Shown piece after piece: positions 1 through 11,775 of a stretch of 64,000 nt of DNA. The DNA comes from Mantis religiosa (taxonomy: Eukaryota > Arthropoda > Insecta > Mantodea > Mantidae). Position numbers and translations under genes: made by a program. Where the stretch lies: the NCBI GenBank assembly GCA_030765055.1, contig CM060947.1, forward strand, positions 103,995,619 to 104,059,618, written 5' to 3'. Positions within the stretch are counted from its first letter, which is position 1, and each line of letters begins with the position of its first letter. The notes below the pieces were generated by a model that saw only the letters and a program-made list of their open reading frames with translations, did not search any database and was not told where the DNA came from.

Positions 1-679
1 ATCTTCTGGTTTCCGTCCAGCCGCACTACCATTGTGCTACTGTGGCCAACGTGCCGATATGACATTAAATTCTCCAACTGACTCGTATTTTCCCGGTAAA
101 CCACTTAGGAGTTCTCATAAACACATGAGACAACTACCTTAATGGCGACTTACTACATGTAAGTACTTTAACGCCCGGGCTTTATAGTTAACCACTATTA
201 GGCTAATTAATGGAAATTAATTATTCTTTCACACTGGCCGTGTGTAGGCTAAATTGTGGAAACGTAGAGTCAGATGAAAAATTCAATGCCATAGCCGGGA
301 TTTGAACCACGGATCTTCTGGTTTCCGTCCAGCCGCACTACCATTGTGCTACTGTGGCCAACGTGCCGATATGACATTAAATTCTCCAACTGACTCGTAT
401 TTTCCCGGTAAACCACTTAGGAGTTCTCATAAACACATGAGACAACTACCTTAATGGCGACTTACTACATGTAAGTACTTTAACGCCCGGGCTTTATAGT
501 TAACCACTATTAGGCTAATTAATGGAAATTAATTATTCTTTCACACTGGCCGTGTGTAGGCTAAATTGTGGAAACGTAGAGTCAGATGAAAAATTCAATG
601 CCATAGCCGGGATTTGAACCACGGATCTTCTGGTTTCCGTCCAGCCGCACTACCATTGTGCTACTGTGGCCAACGTGCC
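1..679 (-). repeat. 312-bp tRNA-like satellite, minus-oriented block
   Basis: About 2.2 copies of a 312-bp unit on the minus strand, continuing past the left window edge. The tRNA-like heads begin at 46, 358 and 670 (minus), exactly 312 bp apart, and the copies look identical by eye. The block ends at an abrupt inversion near 679/680, where the same unit continues on the plus strand. Confidence 0.93.
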
Positions 680-3600
680 ACAATTTAGCCTACACACGGC
701 CAGTGTGAAAGAATAATTAATTTCCATTAATTAGCCTAATAGTGGTTAACTATAAAGCCCGGGCGTTAAAGTACTTACATGTAGTAAGTCGCCATTAAGG
801 TAGTTGTCTCATGTGTTTATGAGAACTCCTAAGTGGTTTACCGGGAAAATACGAGTCAGTTGGAGAATTTAATGTCATATCGGCACGTTGGCCACAGTAG
901 CACAATGGTAGTGCGGCTGGACGGAAACCAGAAGATCCGTGGTTCAAATCCCGGCTATGGCATTGAATTTTTCATCTGACTCTACGTTTCCACAATTTAG
1001 CCTACACACGGCCAGTGTGAAAGAATAATTAATTTCCATTAATTAGCCTAATAGTGGTTAACTATAAAGCCCGGGCGTTAAAGTACTTACATGTAGTAAG
1101 TCGCCATTAAGGTAGTTGTCTCATGTGTTTATGAGAACTCCTAAGTGGTTTACCGGGAAAATACGAGTCAGTTGGAGAATTTAATGTCATATCGGCACGT
1201 TGGCCACAGTAGCACAATGGTAGTGCGGCTGGACGGAAACCAGAAGATCCGTGGTTCAAATCCCGGCTATGGCATTGAATTTTTCATCTGACTCTACGTT
1301 TCCACAATTTAGCCTACACACGGCCAGTGTGAAAGAATAATTAATTTCCATTAATTAGCCTAATAGTGGTTAACTATAAAGCCCGGGCGTTAAAGTACTT
1401 ACATGTAGTAAGTCGCCATTAAGGTAGTTGTCTCATGTGTTTATGAGAACTCCTAAGTGGTTTACCGGGAAAATACGAGTCAGTTGGAGAATTTAATGTC
1501 ATATCGGCACGTTGGCCACAGTAGCACAATGGTAGTGCGGCTGGACGGAAACCAGAAGATCCGTGGTTCAAATCCCGGCTATGGCATTGAATTTTTCATC
1601 TGACTCTACGTTTCCACAATTTAGCCTACACACGGCCAGTGTGAAAGAATAATTAATTTCCATTAATTAGCCTAATAGTGGTTAACTATAAAGCCCGGGC
1701 GTTAAAGTACTTACATGTAGTAAGTCGCCATTAAGGTAGTTGTCTCATGTGTTTATGAGAACTCCTAAGTGGTTTACCGGGAAAATACGAGTCAGTTGGA
1801 GAATTTAATGTCATATCGGCACGTTGGCCACAGTAGCACAATGGTAGTGCGGCTGGACGGAAACCAGAAGATCCGTGGTTCAAATCCCGGCTATGGCATT
1901 GAATTTTTCATCTGACTCTACGTTTCCACAATTTAGCCTACACACGGCCAGTGTGAAAGAATAATTAATTTCCATTAATTAGCCTAATAGTGGTTAACTA
2001 TAAAGCCCGGGCGTTAAAGTACTTACATGTAGTAAGTCGCCATTAAGGTAGTTGTCTCATGTGTTTATGAGAACTCCTAAGTGGTTTACCGGGAAAATAC
2101 GAGTCAGTTGGAGAATTTAATGTCATATCGGCACGTTGGCCACAGTAGCACAATGGTAGTGCGGCTGGACGGAAACCAGAAGATCCGTGGTTCAAATCCC
2201 GGCTATGGCATTGAATTTTTCATCTGACTCTACGTTTCCACAATTTAGCCTACACACGGCCAGTGTGAAAGAATAATTAATTTCCATTAATTAGCCTAAT
2301 AGTGGTTAACTATAAAGCCCGGGCGTTAAAGTACTTACATGTAGTAAGTCGCCATTAAGGTAGTTGTCTCATGTGTTTATGAGAACTCCTAAGTGGTTTA
2401 CCGGGAAAATACGAGTCAGTTGGAGAATTTAATGTCATATCGGCACGTTGGCCACAGTAGCACAATGGTAGTGCGGCTGGACGGAAACCAGAAGATCCGT
2501 GGTTCAAATCCCGGCTATGGCATTGAATTTTTCATCTGACTCTACGTTTCCACAATTTAGCCTACACACGGCCAGTGTGAAAGAATAATTAATTTCCATT
2601 AATTAGCCTAATAGTGGTTAACTATAAAGCCCGGGCGTTAAAGTACTTACATGTAGTAAGTCGCCATTAAGGTAGTTGTCTCATGTGTTTATGAGAACTC
2701 CTAAGTGGTTTACCGGGAAAATACGAGTCAGTTGGAGAATTTAATGTCATATCGGCACGTTGGCCACAGTAGCACAATGGTAGTGCGGCTGGACGGAAAC
2801 CAGAAGATCCGTGGTTCAAATCCCGGCTATGGCATTGAATTTTTCATCTGACTCTACGTTTCCACAATTTAGCCTACACACGGCCAGTGTGAAAGAATAA
2901 TTAATTTCCATTAATTAGCCTAATAGTGGTTAACTATAAAGCCCGGGCGTTAAAGTACTTACATGTAGTAAGTCGCCATTAAGGTAGTTGTCTCATGTGT
3001 TTATGAGAACTCCTAAGTGGTTTACCGGGAAAATACGAGTCAGTTGGAGAATTTAATGTCATATCGGCACGTTGGCCACAGTAGCACAATGGTAGTGCGG
3101 CTGGACGGAAACCAGAAGATCCGTGGTTCAAATCCCGGCTATGGCATTGAATTTTTCATCTGACTCTACGTTTCCACAATTTAGCCTACACACGGCCAGT
3201 GTGAAAGAATAATTAATTTCCATTAATTAGCCTAATAGTGGTTAACTATAAAGCCCGGGCGTTAAAGTACTTACATGTAGTAAGTCGCCATTAAGGTAGT
3301 TGTCTCATGTGTTTATGAGAACTCCTAAGTGGTTTACCGGGAAAATACGAGTCAGTTGGAGAATTTAATGTCATATCGGCACGTTGGCCACAGTAGCACA
3401 ATGGTAGTGCGGCTGGACGGAAACCAGAAGATCCGTGGTTCAAATCCCGGCTATGGCATTGAATTTTTCATCTGACTCTACGTTTCCACAATTTAGCCTA
3501 CACACGGCCAGTGTGAAAGAATAATTAATTTCCATTAATTAGCCTAATAGTGGTTAACTATAAAGCCCGGGCGTTAAAGTACTTACATGTAGTAAGTCGC

Positions 3601-3846
3601 CATTAAGGTAGTTGTCTCATGTGTTTATGAGAACTCCTAAGTGGTTTACCGGGAAAATACGAGTCAGTTGGAGAATTTAATGTCATATCGGCACGTTGGC
3701 CACAGTAGCACAATGGTAGTGCGGCTGGACGGAAACCAGAAGATCCGTGGTTCAAATCCCGGCTATGGCATTGAATTTTTCATCTGACTCTACGTTTCCA
3801 CAATTTAGCCTACACACGGCCAGTGTGAAAGAATAATTAATTTCCA
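680..3846 (+). repeat. 312-bp tRNA-like satellite, plus-oriented block
   Basis: About ten head-to-tail copies. The tRNA-like heads begin at 891, 1203, 1515, 1827, 2139, 2451, 2763, 3075, 3387 and 3699, a strict 312-bp period without visible divergence. Each unit has a tRNA-like head, then a non-tRNA body ending in an AT-rich stretch containing TTAATTTCCATTAATTAG. The last copy breaks off at 3846 into unrelated sequence. The same unit occurs diverged and interspersed elsewhere in the window, so the array is probably a local amplification of a dispersed tRNA-derived repeat. Confidence 0.93.
891..962 (+). other. tRNA-like head of the satellite unit (representative)
   Basis: The 72-nt head can fold as a cloverleaf. 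GCCACAG pairs with CTATGGC with one C-A mismatch. The D stem is GCAC/GTGC. The anticodon stem has 4 of 5 pairs and a 7-nt loop whose anticodon position reads GGA. A B-box GGTTCAAATCC is present. The base before the anticodon is C instead of the near-universal T, and only 3 of 5 T-stem pairs form. It therefore looks like a tRNA-derived Pol III promoter rather than a working tRNA gene. The same head recurs every 312 bp. Confidence 0.65.
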
Positions 3847-5563
3847 CAGATTTCTTAAGTTTCCTCATTCTTATTGGTGCTCACATATTCACATCTTAAA
3901 GGTCGGCCAGCATAGAGGTTGTGAACTGGATGACAAATAAACATTTTGTGAGATAGGATGGGACATGATTACTGTATACATATAAAATATACTCGCTATA
4001 GTTAATGGACATATTTACATCCCAAAGGAATCGGATTTTTTCCAAACATTTATTTAATACACCTGTTCATATTATTGGAATTGCTAAATAATGGGAAAAG
4101 GAATGTGCATTACGAGAGGTGTAACTTATAACGAATGATTGGCTATGTTATAAATTAGAAATCAAATTCATGTTTATAATGCTGACATACTTTTGATTGT
4201 CAAGTACATCATATATGTAAAATTAGTATTTTGCAGTTATATGTAAAGTTCTATTGAAAAGAGTTTCACAATGAAAATAATGCATATTGTGCTAATAGTA
4301 TATGTATTGTTTAATGTATCCATGCTGTATTATAAGTATAAATTACATCTATGAGCTAGGAAATGAAGACTCTGGGTTGTTGGTGCCTCTGCACTTGTTT
4401 CAAGACACAAGTCATTAGCTTCTGCCATGTAAATAGATACGTCATAGAGCCGTAACATGTGTGTTTCGTGAGAAGAACGCGTGTAGATCTCTGCATGTCT
4501 GCCGTTGTTTTGGAGCCGTCAGCAGATATGATCGTTGCGGGCTGTGAAGGAGATCGGGAGAGTGACAGGGAAATAAATCCTCGCCAAGCCTGCTGGTAGT
4601 CGATCTGTAGGATCTCAAACATCTTAAATGAGTGGGTGTCTACTTGGATATTGGCTGGTAGATCATGTGACATGACAGGAAATTCACCAAAAATGTCGGC
4701 CGAGTTGCTGTGCGATATAGATCGTAAAGCTCAGAAAAGCCAGTAAGCATCGCAGTAGAGGTAGTGGTAGAAAGGCATCCACCCCCTGCACTTGTTCTAA
4801 TAATTCATATAAGCGTCATTCCGGGGTGCAGAATTTAATATTGTAAAGTTGATAAAATAATGAATCTAAATCTCGTCGTACGCCAACAGGTATTTCAGAT
4901 GCCGATACGAGACCATATGCCCTAATGTCGTGCGGCCATTGAATTGAATGAAAGGTTTCAGTCCAGCCAGGTGGAAACTAACATTCGGTAATGCGTCGTG
5001 AAACGGAGATTCGATTGCAGATGAATAACGAGAAATATGACACTTTTTACGGGCTGCATCTTGTAGTTCTGAAACCGCGTAATGAAAGACAATCTTATCG
5101 ATTTTTAAACATGTAGAAATCTGGTCTTATTGAAACTGACCTCCATATCGTCCCGTTACACTCGTGTTCAAAACGAGGACAGTCGTCTGTGACTCCTGCA
5201 ACGCTGAGATGAACATGACATCTGCGAATTGTGAAACACTGACATGAGGACTTTACGGAAGAGATGTTATCCCTAACATTGTGGAAGAGAGAGTAATTTA
5301 CTTTATAAAATAATGTTTTATTAAGTGTTACTATCAAATTATATAGTTCTTTATCCTACTTGCCATCTGAATATTTAAATTGCAATATTCTAAATAATTG
5401 CTGATATACCATGTAATGGTAACATATGGAACCTGTGTAATATTAAAGAAAGTGAATAAATGAATCAATAATAATGAGTAGACGGTATAGGAAACTATAT
5501 TCTTAAGTTATTCTTAAATGAGTATTTATTTGTGTGCTATTCTCTCTGTATTCAGGAAGTCGG
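3847..5563. other. AT-rich spacer, no gene recognised
   Basis: This stretch holds only short open frames on either strand, without recognisable domains. The longest, about 105 codons on the minus strand at 4356-4673, resembles no family I know. No repeat matching other parts of the window was noticed. Confidence 0.5.
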
Positions 5564-6753
<1,190 letters not shown>

Positions 6754-6772
6754 TCTTGTGTTATATTCTCAG

Positions 6773-6792
6773 TGACGTCACGCCCCTCAGTC
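6773..6792 (+). promoter_or_regulatory. putative NELF-E core promoter (CRE and initiator)
   Basis: A palindromic CRE, TGACGTCA, lies at 6773-6780. It is followed by TCAGTC at 6787-6792, which fits the arthropod initiator consensus TCAKTY. The sequence becomes GC-richer here and the NELF-E start codon is 440 bp downstream. No TATA box is visible. A short upstream frame of 9 codons starts at 6837, and a 5'UTR intron cannot be excluded. The assignment rests on motif and position only. Confidence 0.45.
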
Positions 6793-7231
6793 AGCAGTGG
6801 TCAGCAGTAACAGTGTTTTGCGCGGGAAGGCAGAGAATGGCCTGCCCTGGTAAAACAACGTTTTAGGAGTGTTCTAACTTGTGCTAACATCCAACAGTAG
6901 GGAATTTCTATAGGAATAACAATCAGTTTTGATGTACAATGTGCATAATAAAATATTTGTATTAGTTCGGAACAGATCGGAATTCCTTCAGAACCGTATG
7001 TTAGTTTGATCTTCTGTGGTTAAAATTTACTTGACAGCAGGCGTAGCTGTCAAAATGCATTTCTTGTGCAATAGCGTTTCTAAGCGTTGATACAGAGACA
7101 AAGTGTTTAATTTTGGCAGTTCGGCTTCCGAACATTTGCGTCCAGCCTCATAGTTTGTTTACACACTCTATAAAAAGTATAATATATCGTGTATATTTTT
7201 TTATACAAACCAGAAATCGCAGCTGTAAAAT

Positions 7232-7312
7232 ATGGTGTATTTGCATTTCCCTACTAATTTAACGGAGGAAGAGTTGATGCTGCAAGCAAAATATACAAAA
7301 TTGAAAAAGAAG
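7232..7312 (+). CDS. Nelf-E: NELF-E coding exon 1
   Basis: Encodes residues 1-27, ending KLKKK in phase 0 at a GTAACC donor. The start ATG has no in-frame competitor in the conserved region. Confidence 0.88.
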
Positions 7313-10300
7313 GTAACCTGAATATATGCATAAAATACTTGTTACTGTTCTGTAAAATTTCACAAAACTGATAAAATGTTAAATTAGGTTAGAGGTCTGG
7401 ATGACTCAGTTGGTTAGGAGCTACCCTACCGACTTTTAAGGTTTCGGGCACAAACCTGGCCCAATCCGATGGTATTAAAGTGTGCTTACAAGCGACAGAT
7501 TAACTTCATGTAAAATACCTCATGGAGTTCGAAATTCTGTCATATGCCGGGCCTCTGATATAATCTTGGCAATTAACAGGGTCTTTAACAAATAAAATGT
7601 TTAAGTTACACATGGCGTTCTGCAGCGTTACTGAATTTAAATTTTATAATGTTAACAGAAAAAAGCCTTACAAGCATTAAAAGCACCACGACCAGAACCT
7701 GAGCGCACTCCTCAGACACCAAAACGCCCAGCAGAAGCTCGAGATGCTCGTGAAGTAGCCAAAAAGCTTATAAAATCTGGGGCCATCACAGCAATTGCAA
7801 AGACCCCCAAAAGACCAGAACAAGCTGGTTTTAAAAGGCCCCGTGGTTTGGAACGTAAGTTGCTAGCATCAGAAAGGACTATCAGTGGATACCAACCTTT
7901 CTCAGCTACTCACCCTGAGGATCTAGAAGCAGATAATCGTCCAAAAGTGAAGGTAACAACTCAGTCTTTTGTTGGTGTATTAAATATTCCCAAAATGTAA
8001 GTTCATGTACATCAGCAATTACATTTCATTTTAATCTATTTTCTTTATTTCTGCAGAATCTTTATGACAGCTTTGTGTCAGCCCGAGACAAGGAGGAAAG
8101 AGGTCTTAATGAAAAGCGTGATGGTCGTCCTGATAAGCCAAGACAAGGCAACACCATCTTTGTTTCAGGATACAAGATCACAGAAGACTTCCTTAAAAAA
8201 GCATTTCAGAGCTATGGTAACATTGTGAATATAACCATGGAGATAGAGAAAAGGTATGTAGTATAAAAATTATTCTAGAAACATCTATCACAAATTCATA
8301 GTATTATGTGTTAATACAACAGATTACTGCAAATTTGCAGTGTTATGTCAGCTACTTAATTATTACAGTAGAACCTAGTTTATCCAGGTAAACTGGGACC
8401 AGGGCCAATCCGAGTTAGCAAAAATCCAGGATGATCCATAGAATTATGCAAGAATGATAAACCTGTAGAAAATAATCAAAATATTTTTAATAGAGTTTAT
8501 AAATTACTCATGGTACACTTTCACTTACATTTATTCAGTTATCCGAATCTGAATCCCACACCTTAATACTTGATTCTTCCCCATTAGATATCTGTTCTTT
8601 ACTATATTTATCATAAAGAGTTTGAAAATAAGATTTGTTTTCAGGAAGAACTGAAGCAGGATACTTTGAAATGTCCTTGGCTTTTGCAGCTTTCTGAGGA
8701 ATTTCTTTATTGTAAGCTTTCTTCGGTATGATTTCAGCAAACTTTGAGTTTCCTTTGATTAGAAATATCTCTGTCATTAAACCACTAGAGTTCTTGCTAG
8801 CAGTAACGATGTTTGATCTATATTCAATAATCTTGTATGTAGTCACATTCCACTTCTCTTGATTTTTAGCCACTGGCATAGATTCCTTCACCTTGCTAAA
8901 AGCCATATTGTAGTCCTTGATCATGGACTATTGAACATCACATACTTTGATGCTTTTGGATGACTCCTTTATAATACTTATCCAGTCCTTGGCTATGTAT
9001 ATGACATCTTGTTTTCATTTAAGGTGCTCTATTTGGACAAACTCCCTATCACAAGCCATATAAGAGTGACCTTTGTTGGGTAAACATGACGAATGTAGTG
9101 ATATCTACCCTGTTGAGTCAGATTGTGTTTAAGGATTTGATTAATGTGTTGTTTCTGCTCTGCTTTACAAGCATCAGCAAATATATCAGCTGGCTAAGGT
9201 GAACGTTCCTCCTCAACTCGTTTGGTTTTTTTCTTCCTGGGTACATGCACATCGTCATTTGACATTTCATTCATTTCTGAATTATAACATAACATATAAT
9301 GAACCAGAAGCATTAACTTCTCAACTCACAATCAACCTCACAAGCGTGCAAATTACTGATGAGCTGTTGACCACCAAACAACAGCAGCAAAGAAGGGGAA
9401 ACTTGTGGTGATGCACAGCAATGCTCGACGCACGATACCGGTCTGAGTTGCAGAACAACACAAATCCCTGGACTTATGTAGGAATGAAACTAACTCAGTA
9501 GCAAGTGTAAATGCCTGAAAATTGTGATGCTTTGAATGTCATACAACAGAGTTCAGTGAGACGATTGCAATGATATAACTCATAGAGTGCCAAAAAGTGG
9601 ACTTGTGCACTTGAAGTCATGTCTTCAATTCAACACCTCCCATGCCAATAATATTTCTAGATTACATTTTTAATGAGTGTTTCATATGAAAATCATGTAA
9701 TAATGTCAACTTATAACACTATTTTCCTTAACTGCCAACCTAAGCATAGGCACTAAAACCTGTCAGAATAGCTGTGTTCTATGCTACTATTTCTTGTATT
9801 TCACTCAGGTATATCACTATATAGTGTAGACAACTGTGAGAATGTCATACACAAATTGTGGTAACTTCATATCTGGGTGTCCTAAAGTGATTTGTAGAGT
9901 TAAATGGAGGTTATTTATTGGATTTTTGTATACAACATGGGGTTATCTGTGATACTCTTTTGCCTAGGTTAGGTTAAGTCCAGTTTTATTTTATATAAGC
10001 ATCGTATTTGTCAGCGTAGGTGTAGCGTAGTTTTTGTATTTTATTTAATCATAGTCTGGGATGGGTTAGGTTTAGTTAAGTAAGCATAGGTTTAACATTT
10101 ATGAGATATTAGTTTACTTCCTTTCATTTTCCACTTGTTTCACCAAATTGCAAATGCTACTTTAATAATTATGCAGTTTGTTAAAAGTTCACATGTTTTT
10201 TATACATAGGTTGGCAACATCACTATACATAAAATGGTGCTAAGAGCCATTTGTAGCGACAACACAGTACTATTTACAGACGTTATAATTGAAAATTTAG

Positions 10301-11743
10301 CCAAATAGTTAAGTAGGTAGAAAAATCATTTTTCATAAAAATAGTACAAATAATAGAGAGTAGAGAATGTCGTATGAATGTGACACATCAGACTTTTAGA
10401 AACAGTTGGGGTATGTGAAAGTGTGTCTGTGAAAAGCATAACTCAAACGAAAAGTTTACTATATACCAAACTTGGATTTGTTCTGAATAATTTTAATTGT
10501 GATACCATATATTAAAGATACTTGCACGGCAAACAAAATGTATATTTTGAATTTTTCTGGAAGCAGCATGTGAAGACTTCTCCCTTTGGATTCCTTCAAA
10601 AGGAATTTTATATAATGTGCAACTGATATACATTATGAGAAAGATAAGCTTGTGGTACACAAAAAAGTAAATCTCTTTATAATATACAATTTATTTAAAT
10701 CACTTTTTTGTAGCATAAATTACTTACAGAGTATCAATTATTAATCATTTAAATTGTTTAACAGTTTGTCAGTCCTTCAAAGACTTGTGGATATTCAGTT
10801 GTTTCTTAAAGTTACATGGAAACAGCATGTAATTTTAAGACCAGCTTAAAGCATCCAGTTCTTAGACACTTGATATTGCTATTCAGTTTGAATCTATAAT
10901 GAAAAGTTTAATGCAGCTATTTCTGAAAGATTTATCTCAAAATGAGGTAAAATAATAAATTTACATGTGTTTGGAGGCATTTAATAACAGTGATGTCCAA
11001 ATTAATTGATAAAACTATTTGTAGTTGATTTTTCACATTGTCACTTACATTTTGATTTTTTGAGAGACTAGTTTTGGGAGCTGTTGCTTCCAAAACTAGT
11101 CCCTCAAAAAATCAGAATATAAGTGACAATGTGAAAAACCAACTACAAGTTGGTAGCTTTCATAAGAATGGTTTGTATACATGCTAATAAATGATAGAGA
11201 ATAAAGAAAATTGTGTGATTGTAAAACATCAGATTATAATTCTTTTTAGTTCTTTTCGTCCCTCCTTAAATTTTACATAAATTTCAAATTTTAAGTTTTT
11301 GTATTAAAAGAACTATGAATTAGAAATTAATTGTTCTTTCACACTGGCCGTGTGTAGGCTAAAGTATGGAAAGATAGAGCCAGACTGAAAAATTCAATGC
11401 CATAGCCGGGATTTGGACCACGGATCTTCTGGTTGCCATCCAGCCGCTCTAACCCTTGAGCTACATGACAACGTACCGACATGACATTAAAATCTCCAAC
11501 TGACTCGTGTTTTTCCCAGTAAACCACTTAGGAGTTCTCATAAACACATGAGACAACTACCTTAATGGCAACTTACAACGTGTAAGTACTTTAAGGCCCG
11601 GACTTTATGGTTAACCACTATTAGGTCAATTAATGGAAATTAATTGTTCTTTCCACACTTGCTGTGTGTAGGGTAAAGTGTGGAAAGATAGAGCCAGATT
11701 GAAATGAATTGCACAGTAAAAATCCTATTACACCTTCATTGAC

Positions 11744-11775
<32 letters not shown>

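Noticed and set aside
891..962. Functional tRNA-Ser(GGA) gene cluster
   Set aside because: C replaces the conserved T before the anticodon, the T stem has two mismatches, and no Pol III T-run follows the head directly. A tRNA-derived repeat fits better.
1..3846. CRISPR-like array
   Set aside because: The 312-bp units are wholly repeated without variable spacers, and the DNA is eukaryotic.
4356..4673. 105-codon minus-strand frame as a host gene
   Set aside because: No recognised domain, no splice context and no homologous copy in the window; length is within chance for GC-richer sequence.
8366..8450. A complete pogo/Tigger element around the DUF7869-type relic
   Set aside because: Only one pogo-like end is visible, and the coding relic lacks pogo or Tigger motifs, so the two were kept separate.
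9960..10090. TTAGG-type insect telomere sequence
   Set aside because: Only one or two imperfect units; no array.
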